The notes under the pieces are model-generated. The model ran no database searches. It was not told the DNA's origin and saw only the letters and a list, made by a program, of their open reading frames with translations. Positions 16,505 through 24,897 of a stretch of DNA of 64,000 bases are shown piece after piece. This DNA comes from Nitrospirae bacterium MYbinv3. Lineage in GTDB: Bacteria; Nitrospirota; Thermodesulfovibrionia; Thermodesulfovibrionales; Magnetobacteriaceae. Numbering within the stretch: position 1 is the stretch's first letter; the number at the start of each line of letters is the position of its first letter. Location: the NCBI GenBank assembly GCA_002753395.1, contig PEAB01000002.1, positions 27,061 to 91,060 of the forward strand, in the 5' to 3' direction. The translations under genes were made by a program, and so were the position numbers.

Positions 16505-17788
16505 TTATGATGTTACAGCGCCTTTTGTTATAGGGCAGCGTTTATGTTTTATATGATACTCTATTTCTTCAGGATAGAGTTTTAAAAATCTTAGCAATAC
16601 GTTTGCCGCCCCGTCTCCGAGAGGACAGAAGGTCTTACCTACAATGTTTCTTGCAACGTCGGCAAGCGTATCCACATCCGAGGAGGTGGCCTGGCCTCTT
16701 TCGATCCTGCCTAATATGTTTGTCATCCAGCCTGTCCCTTCTCTGCACGGTGTGCACTTACCACACGATTCATGCGTAAAGAAGCTCATGGCACGTTCAT
16801 ATACCCTCACCAGACATACGGAGTCGTCTATGACTATGATGGCGCCGGAACCTAACTGGCTGCCTGCCTTGGGCAGACTTGTGAAGTCCATCATACAATC
16901 TATTTTGTCAGCAGTTAAGATTGGGGTAGAGACACCGCCTGGTATCACGCCCTTTAAGGTCCTGCCTTCTTTGAGTCCACCGCAGTGTGTATATATTATC
17001 TCCCTAAGCGTGGTACCCATGGGCAGTTCGTATACGCCGGGGCGCTTTACACATCCGCTTACGGAGAAAAGTTTTGGCCCGGGGCAGTCCCTGTTACCGA
17101 TCCTGGCATATGCCTTGGCACCTTCTTTGACGATATATGGTATGTTAGCAAACGTCTCGACGTTATTGATTATCGTTGGTTTGTTCCACGCACCAGAGTT
17201 TACTGGAAAGGGTGGTTTGATACGCGGCTGTCCCCTCTTGCCCTCAAGGGACTCGATTAGGGCTGTCTCTTCGCCGCATATGTATGCCCCTGCCCCCGTG
17301 TGTACCGTCAGGTTGAAGCGAAAGTGCCTTGCCAAGATGTCCTTGCCAAGATAACCTCTATCGTAGGCCTCCTGTAAGGCCCTTTCGAGAATGACCTTTG
17401 CCTGGGGATACTCACCGCGCAGATAGATATATCCACGTGTGGATTGAAGCGCATAGGCAGACAGCACCATCCCTTCTATGAGCAGGTGCGGGTTTTTCTC
17501 AAGTATCGGCCTGTCCTTAAACGTGCCAGGTTCACCTTCGTCGGCGTTGCAGATAAGGTATTTAGGAAACTTCGGGTCCATTGCGGCAAACTGCCACTTC
17601 ATCCCCGTGGGAAACCCCGCCCCTCCCCGCCCGCGCAACCCCGATGCCTTGACCTCGTCAATGATGTCGCGCGGTGTTAGATCAACGACCGCCGTCTCAA
17701 GGGTCTTGTACCCGCCAACCCTTATGTACTCATCGATGCTGGCCGAGTCTGGGTTTTCTATGTTCTTAAGTAATATACTTTCTTGCAT
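16505..17788 (-). CDS. nuoF: NADH-quinone oxidoreductase subunit F (FMN, NADH)
   Basis: The catalytic NADH-oxidising subunit. The 427 residues carry GLRGRGGAGFPTGMKW (NADH and FMN loop, about 51), NADEGEPGTFKDR (about 80), GAGAYICGEETALIESLEG (about 166), and the N3 4Fe-4S motif SCGKCTPCREGTGWM (about 344) with the later Cys in KTFCPLGDGA. It lies directly after the inserted HEPN cassette. An extended -10 (17806-17814) sits just before it, so nuoFGHIJ may have their own promoter. No clear ribosome site precedes the ATG. Confidence 0.96.
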   Translation of the reverse strand: MQESILLKNIENPDSASIDEYIRVGGYKTLETAVVDLTPRDIIDEVKASGLRGRGGAGFPTGMKWQFAAMDPKFPKYLICNADEGEPGTFKDRPILEKNPHLLIEGMVLSAYALQSTRGYIYLRGEYPQAKVILERALQEAYDRGYLGKDILARHFRFNLTVHTGAGAYICGEETALIESLEGKRGQPRIKPPFPVNSGAWNKPTIINNVETFANIPYIVKEGAKAYARIGNRDCPGPKLFSVSGCVKRPGVYELPMGTTLREIIYTHCGGLKEGRTLKGVIPGGVSTPILTADKIDCMMDFTSLPKAGSQLGSGAIIVIDDSVCLVRVYERAMSFFTHESCGKCTPCREGTGWMTNILGRIERGQATSSDVDTLADVARNIVGKTFCPLGDGAANVLLRFLKLYPEEIEYHIKHKRCPITKGAVTS

Positions 17789-17805
17789 ACTAATACCATG
17801 ACACC

Positions 17806-17814
17806 ATTATAACA
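17806..17814 (-). promoter_or_regulatory. Extended -10 promoter before nuoF
   Basis: Read on the minus strand this is TGTTATAAT, a perfect TATAAT with the TGn extension, ending 18 bases before the nuoF ATG. No convincing -35 is present. It lies between the inserted cassette and nuoF and could restore expression of nuoFGHIJ. Confidence 0.45.
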
Positions 17815-17833
17815 CATAAGTATATCCTATCCC

Positions 17834-18334
17834 CTAATTCTTATCCAGTGCGGATATAATTGCAGACAGTATATGCAAAGCTGCTATAGGAGTTACAGAG
17901 CCTGAAGGGGTTTTGGACTCACTTCTATGGACAACCCAATCCCTATACCGTTTGATTTTCTTTGCATCATCTATTGTATTTTTATCAATTATTTTTGTAA
18001 GCAAATCCAACGTATCATTGAATCTCCAGTATTTCACTTCCCGTTTATACTTACCGTAAATCTCTGAAGCAAGAGAATCTGGCCGTAGTTCTTTAAATTT
18101 ATCGCCTTTCTTTATTATGTATTGAATAATGTGCCGTTCAAAAACTGCCCATAAGAACACCACATAGAAATCTTCTATATGCTTTTCACTTGTTTCAATT
18201 AGCTTTTCAGCTTCATTATAGACTTTAACATCAAAATTCTGTCTTGCATTTTCCTTTGTAACCTTAAGAGATTCCCTGGATACTTCGTATGATCTATAGA
18301 TATCATTCAAGTTATCTGTTCTTGAGCTAATCAT
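17834..18334 (-). CDS. HEPN-like protein (candidate RNase toxin or effector)
   Basis: A 166-residue, almost all-helical, charged protein with no signal peptide. Near the C-terminus it carries R131-D-W-V-V-H136, an RxxxxH motif typical of the HEPN superfamily, many of whose members are metal-independent RNases in toxin-antitoxin, abortive infection and CRISPR systems. It follows a helical segment (KHIEDFYVVFLWAVFERHII, about 51-70), as in Swt1/MAE_28990-like HEPN proteins. It overlaps the upstream gene by 8 bases. The pair is embedded between nuoE and nuoF. HEPN membership is inferred from the motif and helical context. No known MNT nucleotidyltransferase partner is present. Confidence 0.6.
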   Translation of the reverse strand: MISSRTDNLNDIYRSYEVSRESLKVTKENARQNFDVKVYNEAEKLIETSEKHIEDFYVVFLWAVFERHIIQYIIKKGDKFKELRPDSLASEIYGKYKREVKYWRFNDTLDLLTKIIDKNTIDDAKKIKRYRDWVVHRSESKTPSGSVTPIAALHILSAIISALDKN

Positions 18335-18878
18335 CTTTAACCAATGAGAGAAGATCGAGTAGCAGCTCCTTATTTGACTTTGAGCCCCGAACCAAAGAAA
18401 TCAGTTCGAGCAGCAACTCTTTATTTAACTTTTGAGCCCTGCTTCGCACTTTGCTTCCAAGCCAATACCAACCTGCATCATCAACACCCTTGAATATATA
18501 TTTCTTATTGGTTTCGTATTGGTCACCAACTTTTTCTTGTGTTTCTATTACAGGCCCCCCCCTATCCCTAAATAACAGCAAGGGCTCGCTACTAAACTTT
18601 CCTTTAATGTCTACCCTGCCATCTGCTGCTATTATCCATGCCCCAATGGGTACGATACTTGCCACTTTACCATTACTATCATATATCGTTAACGACGGTG
18701 CTTTGTAAGTCCCTGCTCTTTCCTCCGCTATATCAACCTCAGCCTCTTCTATTTTATAACCGGTATCTTTAAGGAGATCTTTTATCTGAAAACACAGACG
18801 CTTTAATGCCTCTATAAAAACCCTTACCTTCTCTTCTGCAGAGACGTCCACCTGTTCTTCATTCAACAGCATTGTCAT
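18327..18878 (-). CDS. Unknown protein paired with the HEPN-like gene
   Basis: The 183-residue product is not recognised. An N-terminal helix (EEKVRVFIEALKRLCFQIKD) is followed by a predicted beta-rich core (about 45-135, PSLTIYDSNGKVASIVPIGA; VDIKGKFSSEPLLLFRDRGG; KKYIFKGVDDAGWYWLG). The C-terminus has a tandem duplication, NKELLLELISLVRGSK followed by NKELLLDLLSLVKDD, seen in DNA at about 18346-18386 and 18395-18438. It has its own predicted promoter (18907-18936) and overlaps the HEPN-like gene by 8 bases, suggesting a two-gene unit. It could be an antitoxin, sensor or partner, but nothing in its sequence proves this. Confidence 0.6.
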   Translation of the reverse strand: MTMLLNEEQVDVSAEEKVRVFIEALKRLCFQIKDLLKDTGYKIEEAEVDIAEERAGTYKAPSLTIYDSNGKVASIVPIGAWIIAADGRVDIKGKFSSEPLLLFRDRGGPVIETQEKVGDQYETNKKYIFKGVDDAGWYWLGSKVRSRAQKLNKELLLELISLVRGSKSNKELLLDLLSLVKDD

Positions 18879-18906
18879 CTTAGCTATACCATCTTGTTAT
18901 TGGGTA

Positions 18907-18936
18907 AAGATACAACAAGTTTATTGTTTCTGTCAA
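18907..18936 (-). promoter_or_regulatory. Sigma70-like promoter for the HEPN cassette
   Basis: On the minus strand: TTGACA (18936-18931), 18-base spacer, TATCTT (18912-18907). The -35 is perfect and the -10 matches 4 of 6. It lies 28 bases before the unknown protein's ATG. Confidence 0.5.
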
Positions 18937-18992
18937 CATCTTTTCTGAGAGCATGGGTTTGATAATAAAAGCGTATAGCATATCTGTCCATA

Positions 18993-19203
18993 CTAACCAA
19001 ATATCTCCTCCGGTATGTTAATAACCTCAACTTGACCATCTTTACTTAACTCCACGTTAAGATTTATCATATCCTGTGCTCCAAATAATTAATGATTTTA
19101 TTAATTCGTCTCTTGTTCTTTCCTGAGCATTAACGCCAGGTATGTCAATTAGCCATCCTATCCACCAATCATCGCATTTTTTAATAAAAAACCTACTTTT
19201 CAT
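18993..19203 (-). pseudogene. HicB-like antitoxin remnant with frameshift
   Basis: From ATG 19203 the frame reads FFIKKCDDWWIGWLIDIPGV then NAQERTRDELIKSL, matching the start of HicB/UPF0150-type proteins, and stops at 19057 after 48 codons. A one-base shift after LIKSLI continues the family-like end with GAQDMI, then VELSKDGQVEVINIPEEIFG, to TAG 18993-18995. It is therefore a decayed, or possibly mis-sequenced, antitoxin-like gene of about 70 residues. No HicA partner is nearby. It sits in the same AT-rich segment as the HEPN cassette. Confidence 0.6.
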
Positions 19204-19240
19204 ACACTGTCTTCTATTACAGTGTTTATTTAAATTAGAC

Positions 19241-19753
19241 CTACATGTACCCCTGGAGGATAGCCAGCATTTTTTCCTTTGTAAGGCCGTCGTAAGGGTC
19301 TGAGTCTACCAGCATCGCAGGGGCTGTACCGCAGGCCCCAATGCACTCCATGATCACTAAAGAGAAACGGTCATCCTGTGTTGTGCCCCCAGGCTCTAAA
19401 CCATACTCCTGCCTCAGCACCTCTACTAGCTCATCTGACCCGGCTATCATACACGATACGTTGGTACAGAGCTGTATGATATGCCTGCCCATTGGCTTCT
19501 TCTTGTACATAGCATAGAAGGTCGCCACACCCTTTATCTCAGCGGCGGGCACGGCGGTTATGGCAGAGACCTCACGCATGGCCTCCTCACTCAACCACCC
19601 ATAGACCTCCTGAGCGGCATACAACGTTGGTAACACTGCCGCCTGACGCGTCGGGTTCAAGCTCAACAGATCCGTCTTCACCCCTGAAACGTCATACCCT
19701 TTTATTTTACCCCTTAGGGCTTTACTCTTGTCGTCATCCATTATAGTACTCAA
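19241..19753 (-). CDS. nuoE: NADH-quinone oxidoreductase subunit E (2Fe-2S)
   Basis: A thioredoxin-fold subunit of the NADH module holding cluster N1a. The 170 residues show LPTLYAAQEVYGWLSEEAM, FYAMYKKKPMGRHIIQLCTN and cysteines in CTNVSCM (about 96-102) and CIGACGTAPAM (about 137-147). It is 1 base after the cNMP-binding gene and is separated from nuoF by about 1.45 kb of inserted sequence, whereas nuoE and nuoF are normally adjacent. Confidence 0.94.
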   Translation of the reverse strand: MSTIMDDDKSKALRGKIKGYDVSGVKTDLLSLNPTRQAAVLPTLYAAQEVYGWLSEEAMREVSAITAVPAAEIKGVATFYAMYKKKPMGRHIIQLCTNVSCMIAGSDELVEVLRQEYGLEPGGTTQDDRFSLVIMECIGACGTAPAMLVDSDPYDGLTKEKMLAILQGYM

Positions 19754-20236
19754 TCACTTGCCCCTTGAAAACATATACGTGGAAAGATCCATATACTGTT
19801 TGTTCATGTCCCTTATGATCTCGCACAGGTGTTCCCCAATCCTCTTGTATACCTTTGCTGCCATAATGGGATCCTTTAACATAAGCCCGTCAAAGTCCTT
19901 CTTCTGCAAACTTATAACCTCAATGTCGCGGTCTGCTATCGTTATAGCTGCATGGTTTGCGCCGTCTATGAATGACATCAGACCAAACATCTCCCCCTCC
20001 GACACTGTGGCATAGGGCAGCAGGTCTGAGTCCTTTGTACGTCTGCAGATCCTGACCTTGCCCTTCATCAACAGATAGAGCGTACCTCCCTTTTGATCCT
20101 CGTCGTATATAACGTCATCAACCTCATAGGTCTCCCTACGGAAGAACTCACTCAACATCCTGCGCTCGTTATCGTCAAGCCCCTCAAATATGTCAAACTT
20201 ATCAAACACTTCTCTGTAAAGCATCACAGACCTCAT
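19754..20236 (-). CDS. Cyclic nucleotide-binding domain protein inside nuo operon
   Basis: The 160-residue protein is a single Crp-like cNMP-binding domain: FDIFEGLDDNERRMLSEFF (about 13), DEDQKGGTLYLLMKGKVRI (about 45), GEMFGLMSFIDGANHAAITI (about 80) and EVISLQKKDFDGLM. There is no helix-turn-helix DNA-binding tail; a helix (AAKVYKRIGEHLCEIIRDM) ends the protein. It is therefore probably a stand-alone sensor. The usual phosphate-contact Arg is not obvious. It lies between nuoD and nuoE, ending 1 base before nuoE. ATG 20224 is an alternative start, with AGG upstream. Confidence 0.85.
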   Translation of the reverse strand: MRSVMLYREVFDKFDIFEGLDDNERRMLSEFFRRETYEVDDVIYDEDQKGGTLYLLMKGKVRICRRTKDSDLLPYATVSEGEMFGLMSFIDGANHAAITIADRDIEVISLQKKDFDGLMLKDPIMAAKVYKRIGEHLCEIIRDMNKQYMDLSTYMFSRGK

Positions 20237-20300
20237 CTCAGTAACTTTACTACACCGTCACACGGTTTATGTACCAACTAATATGTCTTAATACCCACTT

Positions 20301-20377
20301 TTGACATTTACGGGGTCAAGAGGACCGGTCCCCTTGCTGAGGGGTCTAAGGGGAGGCAGAACCTCCCCTTCTTTCCC
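20301..20377. repeat. Mosaic palindromic repeat between nuoD and the cNMP gene
   Basis: Shares modules with the other copies: TTTACGGGGTCAAG, GGACCGGTCCCCTTG and GGGGAGGCAGAACCTCCCC (a hairpin). It lies inside the nuo operon, ending 3 bases before the nuoD stop codon. Confidence 0.75.
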
Positions 20378-20380
20378 AAT

Positions 20381-21574
20381 CTACCTGTCGCATTCACCCA
20401 GCACCACGTCTATGGTACCGATATTGGCTACCACATCTGCCAGCAGCCTTCCCTCGCACAATCTGGGTAGTGCCGAGACATGGACGAAAGAGGGCGATCT
20501 GATCCGCATCCTGTAGGGCTTTCCGGTACCGTCGCTAACTATGTAGTACCCCAATTCGCCTTTTGGCGCCTCTATCGCCACATATAGCTGACCCTTTGGC
20601 GCCGTCATGGGGCCTTTCGTTATAAGCATGAAATGGTGTATGAGGGACTCCATGTCGCCTAACACCTTGTCCTTGGCCGGCAGGGTAAACTTGGGTGCAT
20701 CGGGGGACATAATCGGCCCTCTGGGCAGCGCCTCTATGCACTGCTTGATGATCCGCACCGATTGTCTAAGCTCCTCGACCCTGCAGAGGTACCTGTCGTA
20801 GACATCGCCATTCTTTCCAATGGGTACGTCAAATTCAACTAAATCGTAGGCGTCGTAAGGGAAGCGTTTTCTTACATCGTAGTTGACACCGCTGCCCCGC
20901 AAGGTCGCACCGGAGAGACCCCAGTTTATGGCCTCCTCTGCTGACAAGATCCCCACGCCTACCGTCCTCTTCAACCATATCCTGTTGACATCTATAAGCG
21001 TCTCATATTCCTGTACTCTCGAAGGAAACTCCTCTGCAAATGCGTAGGCAGTATCTATAAACTCCTGGTTTACGTCGCTCTTGACACCGCCTATACGCGG
21101 ATAGGTTACCGTGAGCCGTGCACCGGTCAATAGCTCAAAAAGGTCTAGGATCCTTTCCCTCTCCCTGAAGGCATAGAGAAACACGGTCATCGCCCCTATG
21201 TCAAGGGCGTGAGTGGCAAGCCACAGAAGGTGGCTCGATATCCTGGACAACTCACCGACCAATGTCCTTATATATTTGGCCCTCAACGGGACCTCTATCT
21301 CAAAAAGCCTCTCCACCGCCAGACAATAACCAATGTTATTGGTCATAGAGGAGATGTAGTCTAGTCTATCTGTTAATGGAATCACCTGCAGGTACGTCAT
21401 ACTCTCGGCCAGCTTTTCGGTTCCCCGATGCAGGTACCCAACATAAGGCGTACACTTAACGACCGTCTCGCCGTCGAGCTCGAGCTTTAGTCGCAGCACT
21501 CCGTGGGTTGAGGGATGCTGCGGCCCCATGTTTATGACCATATGACGCGTCTTTAGGTCTTCTTCCTGTTCCAT
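20381..21574 (-). CDS. nuoD: NADH-quinone oxidoreductase subunit D
   Basis: The 397-residue 49-kDa subunit homologous to NiFe-hydrogenase large subunits, lining the quinone pocket. Family signatures are [20 protein letters not shown] (about 14), [13 protein letters not shown] (about 42), [17 protein letters not shown] (about 60) and the C-terminal [20 protein letters not shown]. Start ATG 21574 overlaps the nuoC end by 22 bases. The C-terminus DVVLGECDR is normal. Nothing suggests damage by the neighbouring repeat. Confidence 0.96.
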   Translation of the reverse strand: MEQEEDLKTRHMVINMGPQHPSTHGVLRLKLELDGETVVKCTPYVGYLHRGTEKLAESMTYLQVIPLTDRLDYISSMTNNIGYCLAVERLFEIEVPLRAKYIRTLVGELSRISSHLLWLATHALDIGAMTVFLYAFRERERILDLFELLTGARLTVTYPRIGGVKSDVNQEFIDTAYAFAEEFPSRVQEYETLIDVNRIWLKRTVGVGILSAEEAINWGLSGATLRGSGVNYDVRKRFPYDAYDLVEFDVPIGKNGDVYDRYLCRVEELRQSVRIIKQCIEALPRGPIMSPDAPKFTLPAKDKVLGDMESLIHHFMLITKGPMTAPKGQLYVAIEAPKGELGYYIVSDGTGKPYRMRIRSPSFVHVSALPRLCEGRLLADVVANIGTIDVVLGECDR

Positions 21575-22095
21575 GCGTATTGCTTAAACTCCTCTGCCTT
21601 CTTTAGCACTTCTTTAAACCCACGCCATTCCTCTTCGGCTCCTGCCAAGGGATAATCCTTCCTTAACGGGTAACCCTCCCAGTCCTCCGGCAACAGTATC
21701 CTTCTCAGATCCGGGTGGTTGTTAAACACTATCCCGTACATATCGTAACACTCTCGTTCGTGCCAGTTGGCCCCAGCCCATACCTCCACCACACTGTCTA
21801 ACTCAGCATTGTTCTCGGACACCTGAACGTTTAAACGCAGCATGTGTCCGTGTTTAATAGAATAAAGATTGTAGGCTACCTCAAAACGCGGCACCTTGAT
21901 GTCAATATAGTCAACCCCGCACAGGTCTTTCAAAAAATCAAGGTTGTACTGTGGGGTATCGTGCAGATATCTGGCTATATCTAAGATGCGGTTCTTTTTT
22001 AAGTAAACACCCACCTGTCCTCTGAACTTATTTATGTCGATGACTTCATCGGGAAACTCGGCCTTTAGTTCTGCTGCTATCGTAGCGGCGTCCAT
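21553..22095 (-). CDS. nuoC: NADH-quinone oxidoreductase subunit C
   Basis: The 30-kDa subunit of Complex I (180 residues). It carries the signature [20 protein letters not shown] followed by [18 protein letters not shown]. The start was placed at ATG 22095 because the longer frame to 22170 lies inside nuoB and has no family-like sequence. The chosen start overlaps the end of nuoB by 19 bases. Confidence 0.94.
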   Translation of the reverse strand: MDAATIAAELKAEFPDEVIDINKFRGQVGVYLKKNRILDIARYLHDTPQYNLDFLKDLCGVDYIDIKVPRFEVAYNLYSIKHGHMLRLNVQVSENNAELDSVVEVWAGANWHERECYDMYGIVFNNHPDLRRILLPEDWEGYPLRKDYPLAGAEEEWRGFKEVLKKAEEFKQYAWNRKKT

Positions 22096-22595
22096 CGCAT
22101 CTTCTCTTTTGATATGATTTCCTGGAGCTTTATAATGCCTTGCATAAGGGCCTCCGGTCTTGGCGGGCAACCCGGTATGTAGACATCTACAGGCAAAAAG
22201 GTATCACAACCCTGCACCACGCTGTACGTCCTGTAGACATTGCCTGTACAGGCACAGCTTCCCATTGCGATTACATACTTAGGCTCAGGCATCTGATCGT
22301 AGACCTTTCTGACCACCGGCGCCATCTTTTTTGTTACCGTACCTGCAACTATGATACAGTCGGCCTGTCTGGGCGAGGCCCTAAAGATTATCCCAAACCT
22401 GTCCAGGTCATAGTGGCTTGCCCCTGTGGACATCATCTCTATGGCGCAGCAGGCCAGCCCAAATGTCATTGGCCACAGCGACGACTTCCTGCCCCAGTTA
22501 ATTAGCTTGTCTAACTGTGTTATGATGACGTCGGCCCCAGGGATTATCTTAATCCCCTCCTCTACATCTATAAGCGATACGCATGTATCAATCAT
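22077..22595 (-). CDS. nuoB: NADH-quinone oxidoreductase subunit B
   Basis: The 172-residue PSST subunit that carries cluster N2, the donor to quinone. The four ligands are visible in [11 protein letters not shown] (tandem Cys), GSCACTGN and [33 protein letters not shown] is characteristic. There is a 117-base gap to nuoA, unusual for these adjacent genes, with no other gene inside. Confidence 0.96.
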   Translation of the reverse strand: MIDTCVSLIDVEEGIKIIPGADVIITQLDKLINWGRKSSLWPMTFGLACCAIEMMSTGASHYDLDRFGIIFRASPRQADCIIVAGTVTKKMAPVVRKVYDQMPEPKYVIAMGSCACTGNVYRTYSVVQGCDTFLPVDVYIPGCPPRPEALMQGIIKLQEIISKEKMRWTPLR

Positions 22596-22712
22596 TGTAA
22601 TCCAATTATACTTGAAAGTTTAGACTTATTCAATCAAATTATTCCTTCAGATTATTCCGTAAACTGTGACCACGCGAGCTATTGACCAAGTTATATAAGC
22701 CGATATGTTTTG

Positions 22713-23081
22713 TTACCACTGCAAGGCTCCCTTTTTCCAAGCGTATATGTAACCAACAACTAACACGGCTATAAACACCGCCATCTGTATAAAAGCAAAT
22801 ACACCGAGTTTATTAAACACGACCGCCCACGGATAAAGAAACACTGCCTCTACGTCAAAGACCACAAAGAGGATTGCTATGATGTAGTATTTAATCGAGA
22901 ACCTCTGTCTTGGTTCACCCTCAGGCGGTATCCCCGACTCATACGTTGATAGCTTCTCGGCATAGGGTCTCCTTGGTCTAACCAAAATCCCTACCATCAA
23001 ACTGCCTAGCCCAAAGGCGAAGGCAATCATTAGAAAGACCATTATGGCCAAGTACCCTTCTGGTAAATATGTCCCAGGCAT
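22713..23081 (-). CDS. nuoA: NADH-quinone oxidoreductase subunit A
   Basis: A membrane subunit of 122 residues with three helices and the conserved segments STYESGIPPEGEPRQRFSIK and ILFVVFDVEAVFLYPWAV (the conserved acidic helix). It is the first gene of the nuo operon and is preceded by a good promoter (23125-23154). Confidence 0.96.
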   Translation of the reverse strand: MPGTYLPEGYLAIMVFLMIAFAFGLGSLMVGILVRPRRPYAEKLSTYESGIPPEGEPRQRFSIKYYIIAILFVVFDVEAVFLYPWAVVFNKLGVFAFIQMAVFIAVLVVGYIYAWKKGALQW

Positions 23082-23124
23082 AAGTTACATTTTATAACTT
23101 AATTACCTGACTCCTGTCAACTCC

Positions 23125-23154
23125 ATTACAATAAACTTTTTATTACAGTGACAA
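23125..23154 (-). promoter_or_regulatory. Sigma70-like promoter of the nuo operon
   Basis: On the minus strand: TTGTCA (23154-23149), 18-base spacer, TGTAAT (23130-23125). Each hexamer matches the consensus at 5 of 6 positions. It lies 44 bases before the nuoA ATG, in the gap after rho. Confidence 0.45.
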
Positions 23155-23179
23155 CCTAAGCACAACAGCACCCCTGCCG

Positions 23180-24439
23180 TTACTTGTTCATCATATCGAG
23201 GAAATCCTTGTTGGCCTTGGTGTTTCTTAGTTTGGCCAGTAAGAACTCCATGCTTTCCACGCTGCTAAGCGGGTTTAAGACCTTACGCAGCACCCACATC
23301 TTGTTAAGCACGTCCTTGCTGACGAGGAGCTCTTCCTTTCTTGTCCCAGAGGTGTTGATGTCAATGCTTGGGAATATGCGCTTGTCTACGAGCTTTCTAT
23401 CCAGGTGTAGTTCCATGTTGCCTGTCCCTTTGAACTCCTCAAAGATAACGTCGTCCATCCTGCTTCCGGTATCTACGAGGGCAGTGGCTATGATGGTAAG
23501 ACTGCCGCCACTTTCTATGTTTCGAGCCGTGCCGAAGAACCTCTTGGGTTTTTGCAGTGCATTGGCATCGAGGCCGCCGGAGAGCACCTTACCGCTTGCC
23601 GGTATGACGGCATTGTATGCCCGGGCAAGACGCGTTATGCTATCTAAGAGGATGACGACATCCTTCTTGCTCTCAACGAGCCTCTTGGCGCGGTTGATGA
23701 CCATCTCGGACACCTGGCAGTGTCTGTTGGGCGGCTCATCAAACGTAGAGCTAATAATCTCTGCCTGATGCACCTGTCTCTTCCAGTCTGTCACCTCCTC
23801 AGGACGCTCATCTATCAATAGTATGATGAGATGTACTTCCTTATGGTTCTTCTTGATCGCCTTGGCTATGGACTGTAAGAGCACAGTCTTACCCGTGCGT
23901 GGTGCAGCCACAATGATCCCTCTTTGCCCCTTACCGATGGGGGTTATCAGCTCCATAACCCGTGTGGAATATTCGTTGCTATCGTATTCGAGGGTCAGGC
24001 GCTCGGTAGGGTAATACGGCGTCAGGTTGTCAAAAAGCGGCCTGTTGACATTATCCTCCGGGGTCATGTAGTTGACCGCCTCCACCTTGAGAAGGGCAAA
24101 GTACCGTTCGTTCTCCTTTGGCGGCCTGACCTGACCTGAGACCATCTCACCGGTGCGCAGACTGAATCTTCGTATCTGCGAAGGCGATACATAAATGTCG
24201 TCAGGCCCCGGCAGGTAGCTGTAGTCAGGCGACCTCAAAAATCCAAACCCGTCGGTCAAGATCTCCAACACGCCCTCGGCAAAGAGATTGCCTGTCTTTT
24301 CAGCCTGCGCCTGAAGGATTGCAAAGATTAGATCCTGCTTCCTCATGTTTGAGGCGCCCTCAACGTTGAGTTCCTCTGCTACAGCGGTCAGCTCCTCGAT
24401 GTTCTTCTCCTGCAACTCTGCTATTGCGATGTTACTCAT
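23180..24439 (-). CDS. rho: Transcription termination factor Rho
   Basis: A hexameric RNA-DNA helicase that ends transcription. Its 419 residues are the normal length. The N-terminal domain (about 1-45) is followed by the cold-shock-like RNA-binding domain ([33 protein letters not shown]). The ATPase has Walker [12 protein letters not shown] (about 178), Walker [17 protein letters not shown] (about 260), the Q-loop region [20 protein letters not shown] and the R-loop. The start was set at ATG 24439, with AAGGAG 8 bases upstream, rather than the TTG one codon earlier. Confidence 0.97.
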   Translation of the reverse strand: MSNIAIAELQEKNIEELTAVAEELNVEGASNMRKQDLIFAILQAQAEKTGNLFAEGVLEILTDGFGFLRSPDYSYLPGPDDIYVSPSQIRRFSLRTGEMVSGQVRPPKENERYFALLKVEAVNYMTPEDNVNRPLFDNLTPYYPTERLTLEYDSNEYSTRVMELITPIGKGQRGIIVAAPRTGKTVLLQSIAKAIKKNHKEVHLIILLIDERPEEVTDWKRQVHQAEIISSTFDEPPNRHCQVSEMVINRAKRLVESKKDVVILLDSITRLARAYNAVIPASGKVLSGGLDANALQKPKRFFGTARNIESGGSLTIIATALVDTGSRMDDVIFEEFKGTGNMELHLDRKLVDKRIFPSIDINTSGTRKEELLVSKDVLNKMWVLRKVLNPLSSVESMEFLLAKLRNTKANKDFLDMMNK

Positions 24440-24442
24440 CAA

Positions 24443-24852
24443 ACTACTCCTTTTCTGTGATACTGCAATTACGCAGCCCTGGTTGATAAATGCTTCCTTA
24501 ATACATCTCTTGGTTTATTTCGCGCCAACTCTCCCTCACGTATTCACAACGTTTCGCACCCGTGTTGCCAGACTGTAAAAAAAACCTGCGCAAAAAAGCA
24601 CTGAGTCCTTTGGAGTTGCCCTGCTTGAACTATTACGTTGTTCTTCTTAGCTATGATTTTATGGTTTTGCTTATTAAGATGAAATCGGCAATATGGATTC
24701 TTTTATTTAATATGTTATTATTAAAAATTACACAAAAAAAACATTTTTGTCAACAGTAATTTTTATGTATTTTTTTTTACCCTCTATTGATTTATTTTGC
24801 TAGTAATTTATTATATTTAATACTGTATATATTTTTAACTGGAGGAAGCGTT
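24443..24852. other. AT-rich intergenic region between divergent rho and sensor kinase
   Basis: These 410 bases separate divergent genes. Bases about 24650-24850 are very AT-rich. A weak promoter for a long rho leader may lie at 24725-24753 on the minus strand (perfect TTGACA, 17-base spacer, poor -10 TAATTT). A promoter for the + strand genes cannot be placed. The one open frame here (24562-24759) has no protein-like features. Confidence 0.3.
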
Positions 24853-24897
24853 ATGGATTGCAGACAACGTATGTGTGATTTGAAGTTATGTTATTGA
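24853..24897 (+). CDS. Short leader ORF overlapping the sensor kinase start
   Basis: A 14-codon frame (MDCRQRMCDLKLCY) has the strongest ribosome site in the region, GGAGGAAGCGTT just before its ATG. It ends at TGA 24895-24897, overlapping the kinase ATG at 24888 by 10 bases in another frame. The kinase ATG itself has no good ribosome site, so translation may be coupled. Three cysteines in fourteen residues are notable. Existence as a peptide is unproven. Confidence 0.35.
   Translation: MDCRQRMCDLKLCY

Noticed and set aside
23184..23768. 194-codon + strand frame opposite rho
   Set aside because: It is antisense to a highly conserved gene and has a Ser/Leu-rich composition typical of a shadow frame.
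24562..24759. 65-codon + strand frame in the AT-rich gap before the sensor kinase
   Set aside because: No ribosome site, biased AT-rich codons, and no protein-like features.
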